From: an uncultured Odoribacter sp.
Lineage (GTDB): Bacteria; Bacteroidota; Bacteroidia; Bacteroidales; Marinifilaceae
Assembly (NCBI GenBank): GCA_905204385.1
Contig: CAJKZL010000134.1
Coordinates: forward strand, 1-7,627
Direction: 5' to 3'
Length of the DNA: 7,627 nt
Shown: piece after piece, positions 1 through 4,845 of the stretch
Position numbering within the stretch: the stretch's first letter is position 1
Layout of the letters: every line of letters starts with the position of its first letter
Translations under genes and position numbers: made by a program
The notes under the pieces: generated by a model
What the model was told of the DNA's origin: nothing
Databases searched by the model: none
What the model saw: only the letters and a program-made list of their open reading frames with translations

Positions 1-990
1 TGGGATTTATATGCGCAGGGATATCCTGTCAACCTGCTAGAATGTTTAGAGGACCTGGCTGGTTCGGCAAAGTGCCGCACTGAAGCCACCGAGCTTCTGA
101 GCTTTTTACGAAAGTATAATGCGAATGCAAAAAAGAAAGTCCGTATCGCCGGAATCGACCGTAATTTTACGCTAAGGTATCTCCCTTTGGCTTATGATTA
201 TTTTTATGAGATGTACCGGCAGGATAAGAATGAAACTGTTTATAAGCTCCTAGAAACCAATATGATTCCTGATTTGTTGCTGCCTGTGATGGTTGATACT
301 ACAATTATTCGAAGCATCGGAGAATTTGAATACCGATGGTTCAAGCAGTTGTATTGGCTATGGCTGATGGAACGGCATATCCCTGGCGTACAGGAAAACG
401 GGACCATGAATTACCGGGATTATATCATGTGGCGGCATGTTTTTTACGCGATAAAATCGGTGGATCTTCAGGAGAACGAATGCGCAGTGGTGACAGGGCA
501 CTGGCTACATCTGAACAAATGGAATGCTTGTAGTACTCCTACCCGTTCCCTGGGATATTATCTTGCTGAAAGCTATGGGGAAAACTACTGTTCGATAGGC
601 TTGCTCGGGGGAGGAGGAAATTATTGTACGTACAATACTGATTTGAAAAGGCTGGACTGTAGCTGTATTTTGCTTCCTGCGATAGACGGTTCGCTGGAAC
701 AGGCTTCTCTGGAGATGAATATACCCTATTTTTATTATCCTTCCTCTCGGTTGCCGGATACCCCGGTGGATATAAGGAAAGCTCCTATGGGGCATAAAAA
801 TCAATGCTACAAGGCCTACAACCTTCCGAAACGGATGGATGGCTTTATCTTTGTCCGGGATTCTGAATCGAGTCGTATTCCCGATAATCAGCTTGCTTTG
901 CAGTCTGGATATGAATTGTTGGAGTGGCGGCTGATACGTATGATGAAAAGGAATAAGGAGTTAGGGATTGTGGTAAAGAAAGATGAATAA
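1..990 (+). CDS. Erythromycin esterase-like protein, 5' end outside window (partial)
   Basis: The frame is open from base 1, so the gene begins upstream; the TTG at 187 is internal. The 329 visible residues resemble the C-terminal two thirds of the erythromycin esterase (EreA/EreC-like) superfamily. A strand-like VRIAGIDRNF (visible residues about 48-57) matches the family's VRxxGxD segment. An N-x-RD stretch (about 137-141) precedes a helix, then GHWLH (166-170) sits where the family has its HNxH metal/catalytic histidines, followed by LGYYLAESYGENYCSIGLL, the usual MGxxL...YGxxYxxIG block. In the known enzymes the fold hydrolyses the macrolide lactone, but many chromosomal relatives have no proven substrate and resistance should not be assumed. 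The asparagine of HNxH is a tryptophan here. No signal peptide can be judged. The stop lies 14 bases before the broken CPBP gene. Family call is moderate; the substrate is unknown. Confidence 0.6.
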   Translation, partial: WDLYAQGYPVNLLECLEDLAGSAKCRTEATELLSFLRKYNANAKKKVRIAGIDRNFTLRYLPLAYDYFYEMYRQDKNETVYKLLETNMIPDLLLPVMVDTTIIRSIGEFEYRWFKQLYWLWLMERHIPGVQENGTMNYRDYIMWRHVFYAIKSVDLQENECAVVTGHWLHLNKWNACSTPTRSLGYYLAESYGENYCSIGLLGGGGNYCTYNTDLKRLDCSCILLPAIDGSLEQASLEMNIPYFYYPSSRLPDTPVDIRKAPMGHKNQCYKAYNLPKRMDGFIFVRDSESSRIPDNQLALQSGYELLEWRLIRMMKRNKELGIVVKKDE

Positions 991-1004
991 ATAGGGGGAT
1001 TATC

Positions 1005-1367
1005 ATGTTGAATACATATCGATACGATTTGGAAACAATCACCCGGGTGATGTTCGGTCTTGAGATGCCGTCTGATTACAAAGTGTGGATATATGTTGTA
1101 CAAGGAGTGATTGTGGCACCGATTTTAGAAGAAGCCTTATTCCGGGGAATTATTCAGGAATATCTCAGTTGAACGAACGGGTGGTTGGTTTCCATTGTTT
1201 TTACAGCTATCTTGTTTAGTTTATCCCATCTTTCGATACAAAAACTATTATCGACTTTTACCGGTGGTTTGTTGATGGGAGGCTTGTATTACCGGACCCA
1301 ATCGCTGGTGTGTGCTATAATTGCCCATTCCGTGCTGAATGTGATATTTACCTTCGTTCAGCTTTGA
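1005..1367 (+). pseudogene. CPBP (CAAX protease / bacteriocin-processing) family membrane protease, broken by in-frame TGA
   Basis: An ATG at 1005, preceded by a purine-rich GGGGG stretch, opens a frame that reads 55 codons to a TGA at 1170-1172 and then continues open in the same frame to the TGA at 1365-1367. The joined product shows the CPBP signatures in order: EEALFRG (residues 42-48, the EExxxR motif), then after the stop FSLSHLS (the FxxxH motif), GGLLMGGLYYRTQSLVCAII and HSVLN (the HxxxN motif). All catalytic motifs are present, so one stop is the only lesion within this part; CGA to TGA is a plausible mutation. The joined length of about 120 residues is well below the usual 200-300, and the N-terminal membrane segments seem to be missing too. 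The family contains intramembrane glutamic-type proteases used in prenyl-protein or peptide processing and self-immunity. It is probably non-functional. Confidence 0.7.
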
Positions 1368-1430
1368 AATTCGATTTGATATGTTAGATGAAATTTGTAA
1401 ATTTACACAATAGCAATAAATGTGTCGCGT

Positions 1431-1592
1431 ATGGTTGATTTACAGATTATACAAAGCAAAATATATGAAATCCGGGGACAAAGGGTGATGCTCGACCGAG
1501 ATTTGGCAGAATTACAGGTGAAAAATAAAGAGCATTTAAAGAAAGAGCGTCCGAGGATCGGTTTTATCAGACCGGGGGATTGGGGTGGATAA
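1431..1592 (+). pseudogene. ORF6N-domain protein remnant (53 codons, internal deletion)
   Basis: A short frame starts at ATG 1431 and stops at TAA 1590. Its first 28 residues contain IQSKIYEIRGQRVMLDRDLA, which I recognise as the start of the ORF6N domain common in Bacteroidetes (typically continuing ELYGVETKxLNQAVKRN). Here the match ends abruptly after DLAEL and is replaced by a lysine-rich stretch ending PRIGFIRPGDWGG. Intact family members often end in a basic segment followed by IGF, so this looks like a gene that lost its middle in frame, with head and tail now joined; that reading is an inference. ORF6N, Bro-N and KilA-N domains are DNA-binding modules of phage antirepressors and related regulators. 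Apart from this remnant the stretch 1368-1721 shows only AT-rich sequence, a GTAAATTTAC palindrome at 1397-1406 and possible promoter boxes. Confidence 0.6.
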
Positions 1593-1658
1593 GTGGTATA
1601 TTTGATAAATAATCAAGGATATAATTTAGGAAAAGGATGGTTTTTTATATGAGGTGTA

Positions 1659-1690
1659 TAAATTTGGAAGTGTGCCATAGGATAGATTTG
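1659..1690 (+). promoter_or_regulatory. Candidate -7 boxes upstream of the Bro-N gene
   Basis: Two matches to the Bacteroidetes -7 element TAnnTTTG occur: TAAATTTG at 1659-1666 and TAGATTTG at 1683-1690, the latter 31 bases before the Bro-N start. Neither has a TTTG at the ideal 19-21 base distance; the TTTG inside the first box is only 16 bases from the second. In AT-rich DNA such matches arise by chance, so this is weak. Confidence 0.25.
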
Positions 1691-1721
1691 TAAGTTATAT
1701 ATAGTATGATATTAAATAACA

Positions 1722-2303
1722 ATGACACAAAAAGAAGCTATAAAAATCTTTGAAGAAAAAAAAGTCCGTGCAATCTGGGATAGCGACAAAGAAGAATGGT
1801 ATTTTTCAGTTGTGGATGTCGTTGCAGTGCTGACTGATAGCGCAAACCCTACTGATTATTTGAAGAAAATGCGCAAACGTGATTCTGAATTAGCCTCGTT
1901 CCTGGGGACAAATTGTCCCCAGATAGTTATGGTGACCGAAACTGGAAAACGAAGAAAAACCCTCGCTGCGGATACAAAAGCCCTGTTTCGGATTATCCAA
2001 TCCATTCCATCTCCTAAAGCTGAACCATTTAAATTATGGATGGCTGAAGTTGCCAAAGAACGGTTGGAGCAGATGCAGAACCCGGAATTATCAATTGAAC
2101 AGGCAATGCTTGATTATAGACGTTTGGGGTATTCCAACAACTGGATCAACCAGCGTTTGAAAAGTATTGAGGTACGAAAAGATTTGACAGACGAATGGAA
2201 GAGAAGGGGTTTAAAAGAAGGTGTACAATTTGCTACCCTCACAGATATTATAACTCAGGCATGGGCAAGTATGACAACCAAGGAATTAAAATTAGCAGGG
2301 TGA
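1722..2303 (+). CDS. Bro-N domain protein (phage antirepressor-like), C-terminally short
   Basis: The 193-residue product carries a Bro-N domain over roughly residues 8-115: VRAIWDSDKEEWYFSVVDVV at 15-34 is the diagnostic start, followed by the conserved LGTNCPQ and FRIIQSIPSPKAEPFKLWMA blocks. A helical middle part follows (about 116-185: WINQRLKSIEVRKDLTDEWK). Chromosomal relatives in Bacteroidetes are usually about 270-290 residues and continue after MTTKEY with a conserved lysine-rich C-terminal region. This one ends with KELKLAG, so roughly 80 residues are missing and the following DNA does not encode them in any frame I checked. Bro-N proteins of phages and baculoviruses bind nucleic acid; the role of the solitary chromosomal copies is not known. 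With the ORF6N remnant just upstream it suggests a decaying antirepressor cluster. It may be a truncated pseudogene, but the DNA-binding part is intact. Confidence 0.75.
   Translation: MTQKEAIKIFEEKKVRAIWDSDKEEWYFSVVDVVAVLTDSANPTDYLKKMRKRDSELASFLGTNCPQIVMVTETGKRRKTLAADTKALFRIIQSIPSPKAEPFKLWMAEVAKERLEQMQNPELSIEQAMLDYRRLGYSNNWINQRLKSIEVRKDLTDEWKRRGLKEGVQFATLTDIITQAWASMTTKELKLAG
1902..1922. repeat. 21-bp hyphenated palindrome inside the Bro-N gene
   Basis: CTGGGGACAA (1902-1911) and TTGTCCCCAG (1913-1922) are perfect reverse complements around a single central A at 1912. It overlaps the codons for the conserved LGTNCPQ segment, so protein constraint may explain part of the symmetry. It could be a dyad-type protein binding site; with a one-base centre it would fold into an RNA hairpin only by opening some inner pairs. 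Confidence 0.8.
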
Positions 2304-2488
2304 AAGAACATCACATCACGATTTGTAATCTCAGGTTGGGGTTGCTTCCGGTATATATTTCCCTGACCTGGGATCTTTATTTAAAGTTTGACGCGTCAGC
2401 CCTGAACAAGCAGGCGGGGAATTTGGAGTATCGGGAAGTTTTTTATAGTTTTAACGTGCGTAAGCGGCTATATGGGGGAGCTGCGTAA
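2303..2488 (+). other. Unrecognised coding-like fragment, no own start
   Basis: A frame open through the end of the Bro-N gene continues to TAA at 2486-2488. The part beyond the Bro-N stop (61 residues, KEHHITICNLRLG... to FYSFNVRKRLYGGAA) has no obvious start codon or ribosome-binding context of its own. Its composition, with alternating hydrophobic and polar residues and aromatic-rich strands such as VYISLTWDLYLKF, is faintly like the end of a beta-barrel or other beta-rich protein, but I do not recognise it. It is most simply the 3' remnant of a gene whose 5' part was replaced when the Bro-N sequence arrived or was truncated. A chance open frame is the alternative. Confidence 0.25.
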
Positions 2489-2505
2489 ATGGATAAGATT
2501 TAGGT

Positions 2506-2940
2506 ATGGATTTTTATGTCAGTTTAGGAAAAACAAAGGCGGGGCCTTATTCGATAGAGACCATGAAGGAAAAAGGCTATTGGACTCCTGATGCCTTGGT
2601 CAGAAGTGAAAACGGGACGGAATGGAAGCGGGTGGCCGATTTATCGGAAAGTGAATGGATGGATGCTCCGGTCCCGGAGGAAAAAGCGGAAAAGCGGCGG
2701 CCCGATTTTCCCGAAGCGATCACTATTCATGAGGAGCGGGCGTTATTTTTAGCGTTTCCTATATTGATGCTGGCTTATTGGTTTCAGGGAAAAGCGGAAA
2801 AGTGTTATAGAAGAGGGGAGTACGATTTAATGGAAAGCTACGTGGAGAAGGTACATGTGTGCAAGGTGGTGGCCATTGCCTGGATTTGCCTGCTGGTTAT
2901 GGGAATGGCCATTTATTATAAAATGAACCATCTGGCCTGA
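2506..2940 (+). CDS. Small membrane protein with GYF_2 (DUF4339) domain and dispanin-like C-terminal hairpin
   Basis: The 144-residue product starts with a GYF_2/DUF4339 domain at residues 2-47: FYVSLGKTKAGPYSIETMKE, then the typical DALVRSENGTEWKRVADL. An acidic, proline-containing linker (about 48-75) leads to a hydrophobic segment at about 79-93, a polar stretch with the GEYDLMES element (104-111), and a second hydrophobic segment at about 118-138. The two-helix layout with GDY-like residues between the helices resembles the CD225/dispanin fold, often paired with GYF_2 in bacteria. GYF_2 is thought to be a protein-interaction module, so the protein probably sits in the inner membrane with its GYF domain in the cytoplasm; the topology is inferred. 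No signal peptide is seen. ATG 2506 is supported by the GYF domain beginning at once. The partner and function are unknown. Confidence 0.75.
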   Translation: MDFYVSLGKTKAGPYSIETMKEKGYWTPDALVRSENGTEWKRVADLSESEWMDAPVPEEKAEKRRPDFPEAITIHEERALFLAFPILMLAYWFQGKAEKCYRRGEYDLMESYVEKVHVCKVVAIAWICLLVMGMAIYYKMNHLA

Positions 2941-2969
2941 AAGAGGGGGGAGAACAAAAATTTTTATCA

Positions 2970-2995
2970 TTTACTTTTTACTTTTTACTTTTTAC
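2970..2995. repeat. 7-bp tandem repeat, unit ACTTTTT
   Basis: Three perfect copies of ACTTTTT run from 2973 to 2993, flanked by partial copies (TTT at 2970-2972 and AC at 2994-2995). The array sits in the spacer between the GYF-domain gene and rpsU, and covers the place where the -33 element of the rpsU promoter should lie. Other 7-bp-period arrays with different units flank tRNA-Trp in this window. Confidence 0.85.
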
Positions 2996-2997
2996 CT

Positions 2998-3005
2998 TAT
3001 CTTTG
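2998..3005 (+). promoter_or_regulatory. Likely -7 element of the rpsU-xerC-hpf promoter
   Basis: TATCTTTG matches the Bacteroidetes -7 consensus TAnnTTTG exactly. There is no TTTG at the expected 19-21 base distance upstream; that position (2973-2978) falls in the T-rich ACTTTTT array, which offers only CTTT or TTTT. If used, transcription would begin about 3010 and give a leader of about 185 bases before rpsU. Confidence 0.5.
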
Positions 3006-3084
3006 CCGTCCAATTTCGAGTTAGTTTAACGCATTATAAATCAATCCACTTTGAAAGGGGGTGCTTTTATTCCAGAGAAGTAAA

Positions 3085-3090
3085 AAGGAG
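3085..3090 (+). promoter_or_regulatory. Strong Shine-Dalgarno in the rpsU leader
   Basis: AAGGAG lies 9 bases before the ATG at 3100, an ideal SD spacing, and is unusual for this phylum. It serves a 19-codon leader ORF rather than the bS21 start itself, which is 105 bases downstream of the SD. Strong SDs ahead of the bS21 gene are documented in Bacteroidetes and proposed to let bS21 control its own synthesis. Confidence 0.6.
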
Positions 3091-3099
3091 TAAATACGA

Positions 3100-3159
3100 A
3101 TGGATAATCCCGGAAACGTCGCGGTCGACGGGGCTTTGAACAGGGTTCAGAGTGGATGA
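3100..3159 (+). CDS. 19-residue leader ORF upstream of rpsU
   Basis: ATG 3100 with an SD of ideal spacing opens MDNPGNVAVDGALNRVQSG, stopping at TGA 3157-3159. The frame is the same as rpsU (3196), and that TGA is the only stop between them. Translating it could couple to rpsU, 36 bases further on, or melt the hairpin it contains. I recognise no family. It could be a chance ORF, with the SD acting as a regulatory element in its own right. Confidence 0.35.
   Translation: MDNPGNVAVDGALNRVQSG
3109..3133 (+). promoter_or_regulatory. Hairpin inside the rpsU leader ORF
   Basis: CGTCG (3117-3121) pairs with CGACG (3126-3130) around the tetraloop CGGT. The stem may be extended by CCC (3109-3111) pairing with GGG (3131-3133) across a five-base bulge (GGAAA). 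It lies between the strong SD and the rpsU start, where an autoregulatory mRNA structure would be expected; protein binding is not shown. Confidence 0.4.
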
Positions 3160-3195
3160 GATATGCGGAAATTAAACCATAAAAAATTAAATATC

Positions 3196-3387
3196 ATGAT
3201 TATTGTACCTTTAAAAGAAGGCGAAAATATCGAAAGAGCCTTAAAGAAATTCAAGAGAAAATTCGAAAAAACCGGTGTTGTAAAAGAATTGAGAGATCGT
3301 CAGGCTTTCACCAAGCCCTCGGTACGCAACCGGGCTCAGCGCATTAAGGCTGTGTACAAGCAGAGTTTGCAGCAGGCCGAAGAATAA
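3196..3387 (+). CDS. rpsU: Small ribosomal subunit protein bS21
   Basis: The 63-residue product MIIVPLKEGENIERALKKFK, continuing with the KTGVVKELRDRQAFTKPS block and a basic C-terminus, is a clear Bacteroidetes bS21. The start at 3196 was preferred to the in-frame ATG at 3163 because family members begin with M-I-V-V/I-P-L/V-K-E-G; the 11 extra residues would be non-homologous. bS21 binds the 30S platform near the 3' end of 16S rRNA. In Flavobacterium johnsoniae it works with bS18 and bS6 to sequester the anti-SD, and the bS21 gene there carries a strong SD, suggesting autoregulation. Here the immediate upstream bases are A-rich with no SD; the SD lies further up in a leader ORF. xerC and hpf follow in the same direction. 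Confidence 0.95.
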   Translation: MIIVPLKEGENIERALKKFKRKFEKTGVVKELRDRQAFTKPSVRNRAQRIKAVYKQSLQQAEE

Positions 3388-3481
3388 GGGCGGCGGATGC
3401 TGAACGATGCCGGCTGAGGGGCGGAAAGAGGTGAAGGAAAATACGCGGAGCATCGGGCATAAATCGTTACCTGTAAATTAA

Positions 3482-3513
3482 ATTCCTCCGGGGCTTGTTT
3501 TTTCCGGAGGAAT
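3482..3513 (+). terminator. GC-rich stem-loop between rpsU and xerC (possible attenuator)
   Basis: ATTCCTCCGG (3482-3491) and CCGGAGGAAT (3504-3513) form a perfect 10-bp stem around a 12-base loop that ends in six Ts. There is no T tract after the stem, so it is not a classical intrinsic terminator. It may reduce read-through from rpsU into xerC, stabilise the rpsU 3' end, or control translation: the 5' arm contains CCTCC, the anti-SD core, and the 3' arm contains GGAGG, 36 bases before the xerC start. Confidence 0.55.
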
Positions 3514-3546
3514 ATGTTAAATTGGATGCGTTAAAGAAGGTTGAGT

Positions 3547-4476
3547 ATGGAGTTCGGTTCATTCCTGGAGTATCTGAAAAACGTAAAGCGTTATTCGGCG
3601 CTTACTTTGAAGGCTTATGAAGAGGATTTGAACCAATTTGCCGGGTTCTGTGAAAAGGTTGAATCGATCCACGGTTGGGAAGAAGTCACCACCGGGATGG
3701 TGCGGCGTTTCGAAGTCGGGCTGATGACCGGCAGGTTGCAGTTCGAGAGGGAGGGTAAGCCGTACAGTCCGCGGCCGATGACGGCGAAAACGGTGAGGCG
3801 GAAATTGAGCGCATTGCGCACTTTCTTCCGTCACGAAATGCGGGAGGGAAGACTGACCGAAGATCCCACGGAAGCGGTGGTGGCCCCTAAGATAGGAAGC
3901 CGTTTGCCGGTGTTCGTGCCCGGTTATCAAATGGACGGGTTGCTGGATGACAGGGAGGATGCAGAAAACGATTTTAAGGCTTACCGGGATCTGATGATCC
4001 TGATGATGGCTTATTATACGGGAATGCGCCGTTCCGAGCTGGTGGCCCTGACGTTGGACGATCTGGACATGGCAGGCAAGGTGATCCGCATCACCGGAAA
4101 GGGAGATAAGCAGCGGATCGTGCCGATGCTGGACGAACTGGCGGAAGAGGTGGCGCGCTACCTGCAAGCGAGGGAAGAACATCTGCAAGGTAAAAAGCAT
4201 GCCGTTTTTTTCATCACGGATGCGGGAGATCCCGCCAATGAGAAGTACATCTACAGGCATGTCAAACAAAGCCTCGGACGGGTGACTTCGCTGGCCAAGA
4301 GAAGCCCCCACGTTTTGCGGCATTCGTTTGCAACGGCCTTGCTGAACAACGGAGCTTGTATCGAGGCGATCCGCGAGTTGTTGGGACATTCCAATTTAGC
4401 CGCTACGCAGATCTATACTCATAATTCTTTCGAGAGTTTGAAACGGGTTTATAACCAGGCTCATCCCCGGGCTTAA
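3547..4476 (+). CDS. xerC: Tyrosine recombinase XerC/XerD family
   Basis: The 309-residue product has the usual two domains: an N-terminal SAM-like core-binding domain (about 4-105, FLEYLKNVKRYSALTLKAYE) and a C-terminal catalytic domain (about 118-305). All active-site residues are visible and spaced as in E. coli XerC: Arg161 (TGMRRSEL), Lys185 (GKGDKQR), His255 and Arg258 (HVLRHSFAT), His281 (LLGHSN) and the nucleophile Tyr290 (QIYTHN). The family cuts and rejoins DNA at dif to resolve chromosome dimers. In Bacteroidetes this copy conventionally sits between rpsU and hpf, so a housekeeping Xer role is likely, though the C or D assignment is by position. Start ATG 3547 is preferred over an in-frame TTG at 3541; AAGAAGG upstream is only a weak SD. 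hpf begins 19 bases after the stop. Confidence 0.92.
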   Translation: MEFGSFLEYLKNVKRYSALTLKAYEEDLNQFAGFCEKVESIHGWEEVTTGMVRRFEVGLMTGRLQFEREGKPYSPRPMTAKTVRRKLSALRTFFRHEMREGRLTEDPTEAVVAPKIGSRLPVFVPGYQMDGLLDDREDAENDFKAYRDLMILMMAYYTGMRRSELVALTLDDLDMAGKVIRITGKGDKQRIVPMLDELAEEVARYLQAREEHLQGKKHAVFFITDAGDPANEKYIYRHVKQSLGRVTSLAKRSPHVLRHSFATALLNNGACIEAIRELLGHSNLAATQIYTHNSFESLKRVYNQAHPRA

Positions 4477-4480
4477 AATT

Positions 4481-4488
4481 AAAGGAGG
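4481..4488 (+). promoter_or_regulatory. Near-perfect Shine-Dalgarno of hpf
   Basis: AAAGGAGG ends 7 bases before the hpf ATG. It complements the canonical anti-SD CCTCCTTT over eight bases, far stronger than anything ahead of tuf, secE, nusG, rplK or rplA in this window. This makes hpf a candidate for control by ribosomes whose anti-SD is exposed, for example those lacking bS21. Confidence 0.8.
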
Positions 4489-4495
4489 AAACGTT

Positions 4496-4795
4496 ATGGA
4501 AATTAAAATTAATGCTGTCGGTTTTTCCGCAAGTGCGCAGTTAGAAGAATTTATCCAGAAAAAATTCTCGAAACTGGAAAAATATCATGACGGAATTGTC
4601 GGTACCGATGTTGTCCTGAAGCTGGAAAAAGACGATCATCTTGAAAATAAAGTGGTGGAAGTGACGGTGGCCATCAAGGGGCAGGATGTTTTCGCAAAGA
4701 AGAATGCGAAGAAGTTCGAAGAAGCTGTCGATGAGCTTTACGATGTGCTGAAGCGTCAGTTGGTTAAAATCAAAGAGAAAGAAAGAGAGTGTTGA
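4496..4795 (+). CDS. hpf: Ribosome hibernation-promoting factor, short form (HPF/YfiA family)
   Basis: The 99-residue protein shows the beta-alpha-beta-beta-beta-alpha HPF fold: MEIKINAVGFSASAQLEEFI, then KKFSKLEKYHDGI, VEVTVAIKGQDVFAKKNAKK and the C-terminal helix FEEAVDELYDVLKRQLVKIK. Basic residues on the two helices would contact 16S rRNA. HPF binds the mRNA/tRNA channel of the small subunit and shuts down idle ribosomes in slow growth. It is the short type, without the C-terminal dimerisation domain of long HPF. The start is fixed by the strong SD and by the family's N-terminus. Being cotranscribed with rpsU puts two regulators of 30S initiation in one operon. The stop TGA lies 20 bases before the tuf promoter region. 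Confidence 0.93.
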   Translation: MEIKINAVGFSASAQLEEFIQKKFSKLEKYHDGIVGTDVVLKLEKDDHLENKVVEVTVAIKGQDVFAKKNAKKFEEAVDELYDVLKRQLVKIKEKEREC

Positions 4796-4810
4796 GAAAA
4801 GGATAGAAAA

Positions 4811-4831
4811 TAATTTTGCGAAACAAAATTA
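4811..4831. repeat. 8-bp inverted repeat overlapping the tuf -33 element
   Basis: TAATTTTG (4811-4818) and CAAAATTA (4824-4831) are perfect reverse complements around CGAAA. The left arm ends in the TTTG of the tuf promoter. It could be an operator, or a weak AT-rich terminator for the hpf operon, although no T tract follows. Confidence 0.6.
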
Positions 4832-4845
4832 ATTGTTTATATTTG
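4815..4845 (+). promoter_or_regulatory. tuf promoter (Bacteroidetes -33/-7 type)
   Basis: TTTG (4815-4818) is followed after exactly 19 bases by TATATTTG (4838-4845), a full match to TTTG-N19-TAnnTTTG used by the primary sigma factor of Bacteroidetes. Transcription should begin near 4850, giving a leader of about 110 bases before tuf. That leader (about 4850-4961) contains only a short CTCAA/TTGAG dyad (4850-4854 with 4865-4869) and no tRNA. Confidence 0.8.

Noticed and set aside
2389..2398. TGACGCGTCA palindrome
   Set aside because: A single 10-bp palindrome in a coding-like fragment, with no second copy or nearby start; chance is adequate.
1170..3159. Two in-frame TGA codons (CPBP gene and rpsU leader) as hints of stop-codon recoding or selenocysteine
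   Set aside because: The GYF-domain gene and hpf end normally at TGA and no SECIS-like structure is evident beside either codon.
3163..3195. Upstream ATG 3163 as the bS21 start
   Set aside because: It adds 11 residues not found in the family; bS21 proteins start at the equivalent of 3196.
3405..3455. CGATGC/GCATCG long-range pairing after rpsU
   Set aside because: Only 6 bp across a 39-base loop.
3559..4389. 276-codon open frame on the minus strand across xerC
   Set aside because: Shadow of the GC-rich xerC reading frame; histidine/glutamine-rich translation with no recognisable domain, while xerC is certain.
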